A stretch of DNA of 10,000 bases from Nitrospira sp. (GCA_020216985.1 JAIWOH010000161.1:1-10000), one strand, 5' to 3'; counted from the stretch's first letter, positions 1 through 9,616 are shown. Translations and numbers: made by a program. The notes: generated by a model from the sequence alone, not told the origin.

Positions 1-612
1 CTGCTCCGCATGATGCAACGAGGCCCACTGATGGAAATTGATGTTCAGGAGAGCGATGCCGACCAGCAGGAAGACACTGCCCAGGAGGGTGTAGAGCACA
101 AACTTCAATGCCGCGTAATGACGCTCGGCTCCACCGCCCCAGAGTTTGATCAGAAAGTAACTGGGGATCAACATCAGTTCCCAAAAGACGAAAAACAGGA
201 CGAGATCGAGGGAGACGAAGACTCCCATCGTCGTCGTCTCCAGCGCCAACAGACACATCATGTACAGCTTGAGTTGATAGCGAACGGTGTCCCATGAATA
301 GATCACCACCAACACGGTGAGAAACGCCGTCAGCCCGACGAAGAGCACGCTGATGCCGTCCACGCCGAGGTGATAGCTGATCCCCAGGGCGGGAACCCAT
401 TGGACACGCTCCGCGAACTGCATCGCGGCCGATTCCGGGACGAACCGAAGCAGCACGAACACGGTGAGCGCGAGTTCGATCAAGGAGATCGCCAAGGCCG
501 AGGTGCGCACCAAATCTTCATCCTCGATCAGCCACAGGAGGATCGCGCCCGCCATCGGCAGAAAGAGAATGCAGGAGAGAATCGGGAAACCGGCCGTGAG
601 TTCTTCCAGCAT
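1..612 (-). CDS. nuoM: NADH-quinone oxidoreductase subunit M (NuoM), 5' part only
   Basis: Antiporter-like proton-pumping subunit of the complex I membrane arm. The first 204 residues are present and the gene continues past the left edge; family members are usually about 490-520 residues. I translated it by hand from the ATG at 612-610. The family signature around residues 141-155 (VFFVFWELMLIPSYF) is intact, and E145 falls at the essential TM5 glutamate (E144 in E. coli). The first visible part is strongly hydrophobic with several membrane helices. The start is well fixed: the only in-frame codons between it and the nuoL stop contain no ATG, GTG or TTG. nuoM lies 39 bp after nuoL and in the same frame, so only the nuoL TAG separates the two frames. 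The Shine-Dalgarno match is weak, so coupling to nuoL translation is possible. Identity as NuoM rather than NuoN or NuoL is firm from the motif. Confidence 0.96.
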   Translation of the reverse strand, partial: MLEELTAGFPILSCILFLPMAGAILLWLIEDEDLVRTSALAISLIELALTVFVLLRFVPESAAMQFAERVQWVPALGISYHLGVDGISVLFVGLTAFLTVLVVIYSWDTVRYQLKLYMMCLLALETTTMGVFVSLDLVLFFVFWELMLIPSYFLIKLWGGGAERHYAALKFVLYTLLGSVFLLVGIALLNINFHQWASLHHAEQ

Positions 613-651
613 GATGAACGACGTCCGAGTCGGTTCGTCCTTCGGGTTGTC

Positions 652-2633
<1,982 letters not shown>

Positions 2634-2640
<7 letters not shown>

Positions 2641-2936
2641 TTCAACAAGTTCATTTCATCCACGTTCGTCGCGACCTTGCCGCGAAAAACGACGATGATG
2701 ATCGCCAGCCCGACGGCGGCTTCCCCGGCGGCGATGGCGATGACGAACAACGCGACCAGTTGCCCGGCCATGGATTCCAGATAGTGCGAAAAGGCGACCA
2801 GATTGATGTTGGCGGCGTTCAACATGATCTCGACGGCCATCAGCACGATGATGAAATTGCGTCGGATCAACACGCCCAACAGACCCGTGATGAAGAGAAT
2901 CGCGCTGACGGCGACGTATGCGCTCAATGGGACCAT
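2634..2936 (-). CDS. nuoK: NADH-quinone oxidoreductase subunit K (NuoK)
   Basis: Small membrane subunit of complex I, homologous to MrpC, forming part of the proton path between the quinone site and the antiporter-like subunits. It has 100 residues and three membrane helices, the usual length. The two conserved membrane glutamates are present at the same numbers as in E. coli: E36 in VEIMLNAANIN and E72 in AAGEAAVGLAI. R25 and R26 sit in the short loop after helix 1. The start is ATG at 2936, preceded by a CTGGAG and AAGG purine stretch in the 15-bp gap after nuoJ. The 3' end overlaps the longest nuoL reading by 7 bp. Confidence 0.97.
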
Positions 2937-2951
2937 GCCTTGCTCCAGACC

Positions 2952-3497
2952 CTAGCGATTGCTTCGCCTCTCGATTCCGTCCATCGGCTTGGGCATCGGT
3001 TTGGGTGTTTTTGCCAGCACGATCGCCCCGATGATGGCGCCCAGCAGAAAGACGCCCACGATTTCAAATTGCAGCAGATGGTCGCTGAACATTTTGATGC
3101 CCACCGCGTACGTGTCCCCGTGTTCGAGCACGACCGAAGCGGGCGTGTTGCCCTTCGCTCCCCCGTACGGCGACTGAATCAACAAGAAGAGGACGTAGCC
3201 GGCTCCCGCGACGGCCGGACCGAGGAAGTACGGATATGACGAATGGAGATAGCGTTCGTCGGTTTTGAGATTCAACAGCATCAAGACGAACAGATACAAC
3301 ACCAAAATGGCGCCCGCGTAGACGATGACCTGGACGGCCCAGAGAAATTCGGCGTTCAGCAACACAAAGAGGCCGGACACGTGCATCAACAGAGCCAGCA
3401 AGGCAAGCCCGCAGTGAACCGGATTTCTGAGCGACACCGTCAGCACGGCGGCGACAATACTGACCACTGCGAAATACGCAAAAAACACCACGATCAT
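2952..3497 (-). CDS. nuoJ: NADH-quinone oxidoreductase subunit J (NuoJ)
   Basis: Membrane subunit of complex I homologous to MrpD-type helices, near the junction of the quinone module and the proton pumps. It has 181 residues and five predicted membrane helices. The conserved TM3 segment is AVQVIVYAGAILVLYLFVLM (about residues 54-73), which carries Y60 and G62 and corresponds to the helix that forms a pi-bulge in solved structures. A hydrophilic loop at about residues 107-135 and a short basic proline-rich tail (KTPKPMPKPMDGIERRSNR) follow the family pattern. The start is ATG at 3497, 9 bp after the nuoI stop, with only a weak ribosome site, so coupled translation is likely. Confidence 0.97.
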   Translation of the reverse strand: MIVVFFAYFAVVSIVAAVLTVSLRNPVHCGLALLALLMHVSGLFVLLNAEFLWAVQVIVYAGAILVLYLFVLMLLNLKTDERYLHSSYPYFLGPAVAGAGYVLFLLIQSPYGGAKGNTPASVVLEHGDTYAVGIKMFSDHLLQFEIVGVFLLGAIIGAIVLAKTPKPMPKPMDGIERRSNR

Positions 3498-3506
3498 GTC
3501 GATGGC

Positions 3507-4100
3507 TCAGCTCAGATGCTTCGGAGGCGGTTGCGTGGATCGGAGCACGGACTGTGGGAAGTAATACCGATACTCGCGGCTCTCCTCGACGTTCTGTTCC
3601 TGATTATGGGCGTAGAGATATTTCTTGCCGTCTTCCAAATGACGCTCGCCGATTTCGTACAGTTTCTTTTTGTCGAACAACAAAGCCCGTTTGTCATGGG
3701 TGGAAAATTCGTACATCTTCGTCATGGCGAGCGCGTTCACCGGGCATGCTTCGACGCAGTAGCCGCAAAACACGCATTTGGTGATGTCGATGTAAAATTC
3801 GACCGCGTACCGCTGAAGGGGACGGGTCTCGTCCTCCGCACTGATCACCTTGATGCAGCGCGAGGGGCACGCCGCCTCGCAGAGATCGCATCCCACGCAT
3901 CGTTCCCGCCCGTCGTCGTAACGGAGAAGCCCCAAGGCGCCCCGATGGGTATCAGGAATCGTCCGCTGCTCGCGCGGATATTGAAAGGTGATCGGACGGT
4001 GGAACATGTGACGAAACGTCACTTTCATCGCCGTCCAAATCTCGTGAAACAGAGCCGCTTGCACAATCTTCTTCGTCAAAGCACCCACGCTCATCGTCAT
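3507..4100 (-). CDS. nuoI: NADH-quinone oxidoreductase subunit I (NuoI), 2x[4Fe-4S] protein
   Basis: Ferredoxin-like subunit that carries clusters N6a and N6b and passes electrons to N2 in NuoB. It has 197 residues. Two complete cluster motifs are visible: C68-x2-C71-x2-C74-x3-C78-P (CVGCDLCEAACP) and C109-x2-C112-x2-C115-x3-C119-P (CVFCGYCVEACP). The N-terminal 60 residues hold the amphipathic, basic segment that sits on the membrane. The final 40 residues are hydrophilic and contain the KKLYEIGERHLEDGKKYLYA stretch, somewhat longer than in E. coli NuoI (180). Two start codons lie six bases apart (ATG at 4100 and 4094), each with its own GGAG. nuoG ends 36 bp upstream; normally nuoH would sit between the two genes, but here it does not. 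Confidence 0.98.
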   Translation of the reverse strand: MTMSVGALTKKIVQAALFHEIWTAMKVTFRHMFHRPITFQYPREQRTIPDTHRGALGLLRYDDGRERCVGCDLCEAACPSRCIKVISAEDETRPLQRYAVEFYIDITKCVFCGYCVEACPVNALAMTKMYEFSTHDKRALLFDKKKLYEIGERHLEDGKKYLYAHNQEQNVEESREYRYYFPQSVLRSTQPPPKHLS

Positions 4101-4110
4101 CTCCTACTCC
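4101..4110 (-). promoter_or_regulatory. Tandem ribosome binding site of nuoI
   Basis: On the minus strand this reads GGAGTAGGAG directly before ATGACGATG. The outer GGAG is 6 bases from the first ATG and the inner GGAG is 6 bases from the second ATG. Either start, giving MTMSVG or MSVG, is therefore equally well served. Confidence 0.7.
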
Positions 4111-4136
4111 GTCGCCATCGGGCTGCTTCCATTCGA

Positions 4137-6830
4137 TTACACCGGCTCAATACTGACCCGGCACTGCTTGAACGCGGGCACGCCGGTCGCGGCATCGACC
4201 GACACGGTCATCAGATCTTTCACGGGCGGTTCGTTGAAATGCTCCGGAAAGAAACAGGTCCCCGGCGCAACGGATTGATCCGGCTCGACGCCGATCTGGA
4301 GAGAGCCACGTTCGGACGTGACGCGGACCTTGACTCCGTCCCGCACTCCAAGCCGCTCCATGTCAAGAGGATTCATGCGCAGTTTCCCGGTGTTGGGCGC
4401 GATCTTCATCAGACCGGGAGCTTCAGTCGACAGCTTGCCCGAATGGGTGAGCACCTGCCCCATTTGCAACGAAAAGGGACGGCCGGCCTCTCCAGGATCG
4501 GCCTCCACCGCATAGCGAGCACGGACGTCGGCAGCGTACCCGTTCGCAAGGTAGTCATCCGGCAACGGCTCGACCCTGCGGGGCTGACCCAGGTTGTAAT
4601 AGCCGGGCACCAATTTTCTGATTTCGGCCTGAATGTCGTTGACGGATTGATATTCCCACTGGCACCCCATCGCGTTGGCCAGCGCGGTCATGATATGCCA
4701 ATCCGGCAGGCTCTCCCCGATGGGGTCCAGCGCTTGACGAATGCGGAGCACGCGGCCCTCCAAGTTCGTAAACGTGCCGTCCTTTTCCGCATAGGTACAG
4801 GCAGGGAGCACGACGTGCGCCATCCGTCCGGTCTCGGTGAGAAACGGATCCTGCACCACCAGCAATTCGAGCCTCTCCAAAGCGGACCGTACCTCCATGG
4901 AAGCCGGAAGAGTCGCCAACGGATTTTCTCCCAACACGTATAGTGCCTTGATCGTGCCCGTCTTGCATTCCTGAAGAATGTCGACCAAGCGCAATCCGGT
5001 TCGGGAGGCGGGGAGGGATGTGCTCCAGGCCCTTTCAAAACGTTCGCGCGCGACCGGATCATCGAACCGAGCCTGGCCGGGCAGGAACTCGGGAGCCGCT
5101 CCCAGATCGACGACGCCTTGTTCGTTCGGCTCCTCCGTGACGGTATTCACGCCGCATCCTGGACGGCCAAGTTTGCCGGTGATCCACGCCAAGTCGACGA
5201 GCTTCAACACGTTGCGGTACCCGTCGGCCTTTCTGACGATGCCTTCGGCGCAGAGAATGATCGATCGCGGTGCCTCGGCGAAGATCCGCGCGATCTCGTG
5301 AAACGCCTCGACGGATATACCCGTTCTGGAGGCAATCGCTTCGTGCGACAGATCGGCGACGGCCGCCCTCAACGCACCGAACGCCTCGGGGTGCTTGCGC
5401 ACGACCTCCTCGTCGATCAAATCCTGGTCGATCACGGTTTTCACGAGTCCGTCGATCACCAGCCCTTCCGTACCCGGCCTGATCAGGAACGGATGGGAGG
5501 CCAGCTTGGCCATATTCGTGACGGCGGAATCGATCGTCACCACCTGCGCCTTGTACACACGAATAGCTTCCTTGAACCGCACCGACGTCAAGGGATTGGT
5601 CTCGGTCACGTTCGAACCGATCAAAAGAACGGCCTTGGCTTTAGTGAACTCCTCCCAGCCATTGAGCGACCGGCCGATTCCGACCGCGCGCTTCATGGCG
5701 TGCACGAAGTTCATATGGCCGTAGCGGGCGCTGCTGTCGAGATGATTGCTCCCGAATCCCACGCGCATGAGTTTTTGAAACAAATACGCTTCTTCATTCG
5801 TACATCGAGCCGTGATCAGACCCGCGATGGCGCCGGAACCGTGTTTCCGCTTGATCTCGGCAAATCGGTCGACAAGCAGATGCATCGTCTCCAACCACGG
5901 TTTCTCAACGAGCCGATCGCCTTCACGAACGAGCGGCTGCTTGAGCCGCGCCTTGCTATCGATGGACTCGAATCCGAAGCGGCCCCTGACACACAGTCCC
6001 CCGTGGCCCTTCGCTGTTTCCGCTCGGTCACCCCACTTGTTCTTCCATGACAAGGGCGAGGTGACGCGGATGACTTCCTCGTCTTTCGTTTCCAGATACA
6101 ACTGGCACCCGTCCCCGCAATAGTTGCAGGTCGTGGCCGTCTTCTTCATCTGCCACGGTTTGTACAAATACTTGGAGAATTTGTTCGTGATGGCACCGAC
6201 GGGGCAAACCGCGAGACAATCCCCGCAAAACTCGCACTGGAGCGCCACGTCGCCTTTGGGGACGACCTGATTGAATCCTCCCTTTTTCATGAACTGCAGC
6301 GCATCGATCATCAACACGTCTTTGCACACGTTGATGCACTCGGCGCAGGCGATGCACCGGTTCATGTTGAAGTCCAGCACCAAACTGCGAGTGTCTTCGG
6401 GAATAAATTTCTGCTTGGCGTTGGGGAGATTCGTGACGCCGTGCTCGAACGCCATGTCTTGCAGCTCGCAGTGGCCGTCCGCGTCGCAAACCGGACAATC
6501 CAGAGGATGGACGGAGAGATGTTTTTCGACGGCCTTCTTACGGGCGAGAAAGAGGTCTTCACCCTCCGTGCGGATGACCATGCCAGCAGCCGCCTTGGCG
6601 GTGCACGATCGAACGGGAGCCTTCTTCCCCTCCTGCATGACGAGGCACATCCCGCAGGAGCCGAAGGGATCGAACGTGTAGTGGTAACACATGGCGGGGA
6701 TGATCTTCCCCGTCATGGCGATGACGTCGTACAGCGACACCCCGTCTTTTGCGACGACACGATTGCCGTCGATCGTCAACTCGATCGTCGCCGCTTCGAC
6801 ATCGGGATTGGTGGCCGGTTTCAGTCCCAT
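4137..6830 (-). CDS. nuoG: NADH-quinone oxidoreductase subunit G (NuoG), FDH-like with extra [4Fe-4S] ligands
   Basis: Large iron-sulfur subunit of the complex I peripheral arm, 897 residues from ATG 6830. Domains in order: [2Fe-2S] ferredoxin (C48, C59, C62, C76); His-Cys cluster motif (H108, C112, C115, C121); two full CxxCxxCxxxC motifs (C159/162/165/169 and C199/202/205/209); the N7-type motif of the molybdopterin-oxidoreductase fold (C235, C238, C242, C280); then a long catalytic-like domain ending in a molybdopterin-dinucleotide-binding C-terminal domain (about 790-897). Formate dehydrogenases place a Cys or Sec ligand to Mo in the ARxCH motif. Here the motif reads ARYGH with Gly371, so it should not be an active formate dehydrogenase. 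The ATG at 6830 is preferred over the GTG at 6845 because GGGGA lies 6 bases ahead of it. nuoE and nuoF are absent from the 103-bp gap before it. Confidence 0.95.
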   Translation of the reverse strand: MGLKPATNPDVEAATIELTIDGNRVVAKDGVSLYDVIAMTGKIIPAMCYHYTFDPFGSCGMCLVMQEGKKAPVRSCTAKAAAGMVIRTEGEDLFLARKKAVEKHLSVHPLDCPVCDADGHCELQDMAFEHGVTNLPNAKQKFIPEDTRSLVLDFNMNRCIACAECINVCKDVLMIDALQFMKKGGFNQVVPKGDVALQCEFCGDCLAVCPVGAITNKFSKYLYKPWQMKKTATTCNYCGDGCQLYLETKDEEVIRVTSPLSWKNKWGDRAETAKGHGGLCVRGRFGFESIDSKARLKQPLVREGDRLVEKPWLETMHLLVDRFAEIKRKHGSGAIAGLITARCTNEEAYLFQKLMRVGFGSNHLDSSARYGHMNFVHAMKRAVGIGRSLNGWEEFTKAKAVLLIGSNVTETNPLTSVRFKEAIRVYKAQVVTIDSAVTNMAKLASHPFLIRPGTEGLVIDGLVKTVIDQDLIDEEVVRKHPEAFGALRAAVADLSHEAIASRTGISVEAFHEIARIFAEAPRSIILCAEGIVRKADGYRNVLKLVDLAWITGKLGRPGCGVNTVTEEPNEQGVVDLGAAPEFLPGQARFDDPVARERFERAWSTSLPASRTGLRLVDILQECKTGTIKALYVLGENPLATLPASMEVRSALERLELLVVQDPFLTETGRMAHVVLPACTYAEKDGTFTNLEGRVLRIRQALDPIGESLPDWHIMTALANAMGCQWEYQSVNDIQAEIRKLVPGYYNLGQPRRVEPLPDDYLANGYAADVRARYAVEADPGEAGRPFSLQMGQVLTHSGKLSTEAPGLMKIAPNTGKLRMNPLDMERLGVRDGVKVRVTSERGSLQIGVEPDQSVAPGTCFFPEHFNEPPVKDLMTVSVDAATGVPAFKQCRVSIEPV

Positions 6831-6836
6831 CGCGTT

Positions 6837-6841
6837 TCCCC
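6837..6841 (-). promoter_or_regulatory. Ribosome binding site that sets the nuoG start
   Basis: GGGGA is followed by a 6-base spacer and the ATG at 6830. It supports that ATG over the in-frame GTG at 6845, which has no comparable upstream purine block and lies 5' of this site. Confidence 0.6.
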
Positions 6842-6913
6842 GCACCCCGTCACTGTTTCACCCGCTCGCAAGTCTTGATCGATGCGACCAGCCGAACTTT
6901 GCCCCACAACCAT

Positions 6914-6939
6914 CGGACTCCTATCGCCGACTCCTATCG
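6914..6939 (-). repeat. 13-bp tandem duplication spanning the nuoD stop
   Basis: On the minus strand CGATAGGAGTCGG is followed at once by CGATAGGAGTCCG, so 12 of 13 bases match. The first copy contains the nuoD TAG stop. Both copies carry a GGAG core, the second placed 4 bases before an ATG at 6913. It looks like a small slippage duplication that also doubled a ribosome-site-like sequence. Confidence 0.75.
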
Positions 6940-8178
6940 ATCGCACTCGCCCATGACGATATCGTAGGTTCCGAAAATCGTGCAGGCGTCGGAAATCATG
7001 TACCCTCTCGCCATGTGATCGAACGCCCCCATGTGGATGAACGACGGAGCGCGGATCTTCAGCCGATAGGGTTTGCCGCCCCCCGTGCTGACGATATAGA
7101 AACCGAGCTCCCCCTTGTGCGCTTCGGTTCCGCAATAGATCTCACCGGGCGGAGCCTTGAATCCCTGCGAGAAGAGCTTGAACTGCTGGATCATCGACTC
7201 GAGATTCGTAAAGACTCGCTGCTTGGGCGGAAAGGTCACACTAGGAACCTCCGCCATGACGGGGCCCTCCTGCATCTGCTCCAAACACTGCTTGATGATC
7301 TTCACGCTTTCATACAGCTCCATCATGCGGATCCAGTACCGGTCGTAGGTATCGCCGTTCTTCCCGACCGGCACGCTGAACTCGCACTTCGGATAGGCGC
7401 TGTAGGGCTCGTACTTGCGCAGATCGTAGTCCACGCCTGACCCGCGCAGCGTCGGCCCGCTCAACCCGAAATTGACGGCGTCCTCGGCTGAAATGACGGC
7501 GATGCCCTTGGTGCGGGCGAGCCAAATGCGGTTCTTTTCCAGGAAGACCTGATACTCATCGATCTTAGGCGGAAAATAATCGAGAAACGCCTTCAGTTTC
7601 GAAATCAGCGACGGCGTCAAATCCCGCTCGACCCCTCCGATGCGATACCAACTGGTCGTGAGACGAGCTCCACAGAGCTCGTCAAACCAATCCAACAGAA
7701 TTTCCCGATCGCGGAAGCAATAAAAGAAGACTGTCATGGCGCCGATATCCAGCGCCTGGGCGCTCAGCCAGAAGAGATGCCCGATAATGCGCTGAACTTC
7801 CGCCACGATGGTCCGCAGGTACTCGGCGCGATCCGGCACCTTGAGATCCAACAGTTTTTCCACGGCCCGGCAATAGGCGAAGTTGTTGTACATGGCGCAG
7901 ACATAGTCGAGCCGGTCCGTGTGGGGGATGAACTGATGATAGGTACCGTCTTCGGCCAGCTTTTCGACCCCGCGATGGAGATACCCCATGACCGGCGTGG
8001 ACTTCACCACCCGTTCCCCCTCCAACTCCATGATGACCTTGAGCACCCCGTGTGTGCTGGGATGCTGAGGCCCCATGTTCAAGAGCAGCTCTTCCGTCCG
8101 TAACGCGGGCAGCGTCTCGCTTTCCGGGTGTTCCGGATCGACTTTATAGATCGTGGTTCTTTGATCTTCGAACGCCAT
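6934..8178 (-). CDS. nuoD: NADH-quinone oxidoreductase subunit D (NuoD), 49-kDa subunit
   Basis: Quinone-site subunit of complex I, related to the large subunit of [NiFe] hydrogenases. It has 414 residues. The quinone-pocket motif GPQHPSTHG is at residues 36-44, with H43 matching the headgroup-binding histidine, and Y92 in RLDYV matches the partner tyrosine of Thermus Nqo4 (H38 and Y87). The chain ends in GECDR, the usual C-terminal motif where hydrogenases would hold nickel; nickel-binding cysteines are absent, as expected. It is a separate gene from nuoC, unlike the fused nuoCD of E. coli. The start is ATG at 8178, 17 bp after nuoC, with only a weak GGCGG upstream. Confidence 0.98.
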   Translation of the reverse strand: MAFEDQRTTIYKVDPEHPESETLPALRTEELLLNMGPQHPSTHGVLKVIMELEGERVVKSTPVMGYLHRGVEKLAEDGTYHQFIPHTDRLDYVCAMYNNFAYCRAVEKLLDLKVPDRAEYLRTIVAEVQRIIGHLFWLSAQALDIGAMTVFFYCFRDREILLDWFDELCGARLTTSWYRIGGVERDLTPSLISKLKAFLDYFPPKIDEYQVFLEKNRIWLARTKGIAVISAEDAVNFGLSGPTLRGSGVDYDLRKYEPYSAYPKCEFSVPVGKNGDTYDRYWIRMMELYESVKIIKQCLEQMQEGPVMAEVPSVTFPPKQRVFTNLESMIQQFKLFSQGFKAPPGEIYCGTEAHKGELGFYIVSTGGGKPYRLKIRAPSFIHMGAFDHMARGYMISDACTIFGTYDIVMGECDR

Positions 8179-8195
8179 AAGCCGCCGTCACACCA

Positions 8196-8690
8196 TCAGG
8201 ATTGCTCGTCCAAAAACTCAAAGGTGTCGCGCCATCCCTTGCCCCGGAGCGGGAAATCCTTTCGCAAGGGATAGCCTTCGGCAAAATCGTCCGGCAACAG
8301 AATTCGTCGAAGGTCCGGATGGTTTCGAAATCGAATCCCCATCATGTCGTAGACCTCGCGCTCCATGAAATCCGCCCCCTTCCACAGATCCGTCAGGGAG
8401 TCCACGACACAATCGGACTCCGGCACCCTGGTCTTCAATCGAAGGCGGTGCCGCTTCCGAATCGAGTAGAATTCCCACACCACTTCGAACCGCTCCTCGT
8501 CGTCTGGCCAGTCCACCGAACTCACGTGGACGATATAATCAAAATCCATCGCCGGATCATCACGGAGAAACTCGGCGATGTCATGAACCTTGTCTCTCGT
8601 GACGGTGACAGCCACGTCCCCGCGCCATTCCGACGCGCCGACGAACCCGCTCGTAAACGACTCCTGAATCCGCTTGGCCAATTGGTGCAT
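8196..8690 (-). CDS. nuoC: NADH-quinone oxidoreductase subunit C (NuoC), 30-kDa subunit
   Basis: Structural subunit of the peripheral arm that packs against NuoD. It has 164 residues. The 30-kDa family signature spans about residues 110-150: EREVYDMMGIRFRNHPDLRR followed by ILLPDDF and GYPLRKDFPLRG. No cofactor ligands are expected and none are seen. The start is ATG at 8690, giving MHQLAKRIQ, 17 bp after the nuoB stop. The ribosome site is weak, which suggests coupling to nuoB. Confidence 0.97.
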   Translation of the reverse strand: MHQLAKRIQESFTSGFVGASEWRGDVAVTVTRDKVHDIAEFLRDDPAMDFDYIVHVSSVDWPDDEERFEVVWEFYSIRKRHRLRLKTRVPESDCVVDSLTDLWKGADFMEREVYDMMGIRFRNHPDLRRILLPDDFAEGYPLRKDFPLRGKGWRDTFEFLDEQS

Positions 8691-8707
8691 CGGAAACCGT
8701 CAGGCTT

Positions 8708-9235
8708 TTATACTTTCAGACCAATCTTCACTTCTTTCGGCTGACTGGTGAACACGCGCCTTTGCATGATCCGCTCTTGGAGCTTCAAGATGCCGTCCAG
8801 CAGGGCTTCCGGCGTCGGCGGGCAGCCGGGCACATACATGTCCACCGGAATGAACCGATCAACCCCTTGCACGACACTGTAACTGTCATAGATATTGCCG
8901 GACGTCGCGCAAGAGCCCATCGCGATCACGTACTTCGGTTCCGGCATCTGATCGTAGATCTTTCTGATCACCGGCGCCATCCGGCGGCAGACCGTGCCCG
9001 CCACGATCATGAGGTCCGATTGCCTCGGTGACCCGCGAAACACACCCGCGCCGAATCGATCCATGTCATATCGGGACGACACGGCTGCCATCATCTCAAT
9101 GGCGCAACAGGCGAGCCCGAAGGTCATGGGCCACAGAGAGCCTTTGCGCGCCCAATTCACCGCCTTTTCCAGGGACCCGACGAAGACATCCGGCGTGCCG
9201 TCCTTTTCATGCCGCCCCAGCTGGATCAGTCCCAT
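8708..9235 (-). CDS. nuoB: NADH-quinone oxidoreductase subunit B (NuoB), carries cluster N2
   Basis: Subunit holding the terminal [4Fe-4S] cluster N2 that reduces quinone. It has 175 residues. The N2 ligands are visible: the adjacent pair C43-C44 in [11 protein letters not shown]109 in [10 protein letters not shown], and C138 in [15 protein letters not shown]. The open frame continues upstream to 9454, but that extension is Arg/Val-rich, lies opposite the nuoA frame and is not family-like. ATG at 9235 (MGLIQLG) is preceded by an AAGGGGG site 7 bases away. The start overlaps the end of nuoA by 10 bp, typical translational coupling. Confidence 0.98.
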   Translation of the reverse strand: MGLIQLGRHEKDGTPDVFVGSLEKAVNWARKGSLWPMTFGLACCAIEMMAAVSSRYDMDRFGAGVFRGSPRQSDLMIVAGTVCRRMAPVIRKIYDQMPEPKYVIAMGSCATSGNIYDSYSVVQGVDRFIPVDMYVPGCPPTPEALLDGILKLQERIMQRRVFTSQPKEVKIGLKV

Positions 9236-9606
9236 TCCAACGCCCCCTTCCGCCAAGCGTACACGTACGCCACGACGAACAGACCGATGAAAATCAACAT
9301 CTCGATCAACCCGATGATCCCGATGTTGCGAAACACCACCGCCCAGGGATACAGGAAAATCACTTCGATATCGAAAATGACGAACAGCACGGCAAAGACA
9401 TAGTATCGGACCGGAAACGGCATCCGGGCATCCGAAAAGGGCTCCGAGCCGCACTCATACACCGACAGTTTTTCCGGCTCCGGATACTTGGGCTGGACAA
9501 GATAACTCACCACCAACGTGCCGATCCCAAAGGTAAGCGCGGCAAAAATAAACAGCAGGATAGGAAGGAATTTTGTCAGGTATTGGACAAGATTCGGCTC
9601 GACCAT
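9226..9606 (-). CDS. nuoA: NADH-quinone oxidoreductase subunit A (NuoA)
   Basis: Small membrane subunit near the quinone cavity and first gene of the operon. It has 126 residues with three membrane helices (about 12-36, 69-89, 95-117). The conserved loop [20 protein letters not shown] (with E51 and C52) and the [13 protein letters not shown] segment are present; D79 and E81 carry the same numbers as the functionally important E. coli residues. The frame is open to an ATG at 9687, but the added 27 residues come from AT-rich leader DNA and are unlike the family, so ATG 9606 ([10 protein letters not shown]) is chosen. Its ribosome site (GAAGA) is modest. Confidence 0.97.
   Translation of the reverse strand: MVEPNLVQYLTKFLPILLFIFAALTFGIGTLVVSYLVQPKYPEPEKLSVYECGSEPFSDARMPFPVRYYVFAVLFVIFDIEVIFLYPWAVVFRNIGIIGLIEMLIFIGLFVVAYVYAWRKGALEWD
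9243..9249 (-). promoter_or_regulatory. Ribosome binding site that sets the nuoB start
   Basis: AAGGGGG lies inside the end of nuoA, with a 7-base spacer to ATG 9235. It is the strongest Shine-Dalgarno match in the window and argues against the longer in-frame nuoB reading. Confidence 0.65.
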
Positions 9607-9616
9607 TGTCTTCGAC

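Noticed and set aside
3243..4943. 566-codon plus-strand open frame opposite nuoJ, nuoI and the end of nuoG
   Set aside because: It spans three real genes on the other strand, is rich in His and Arg without domains, and is a codon-bias shadow.
5118..6050. 310-codon plus-strand open frame
   Set aside because: Antisense to the middle of nuoG, whose cofactor motifs show which strand codes.
4137..6830. Formate dehydrogenase alpha subunit as an alternative identity for nuoG
   Set aside because: It sits inside a nuo operon, and the Mo-ligand Cys/Sec is replaced by Gly371.
9236..9454. Upstream extension of nuoB
   Set aside because: The added 73 residues overlap the well-supported nuoA frame and are not like any NuoB; a strong ribosome site selects ATG 9235.
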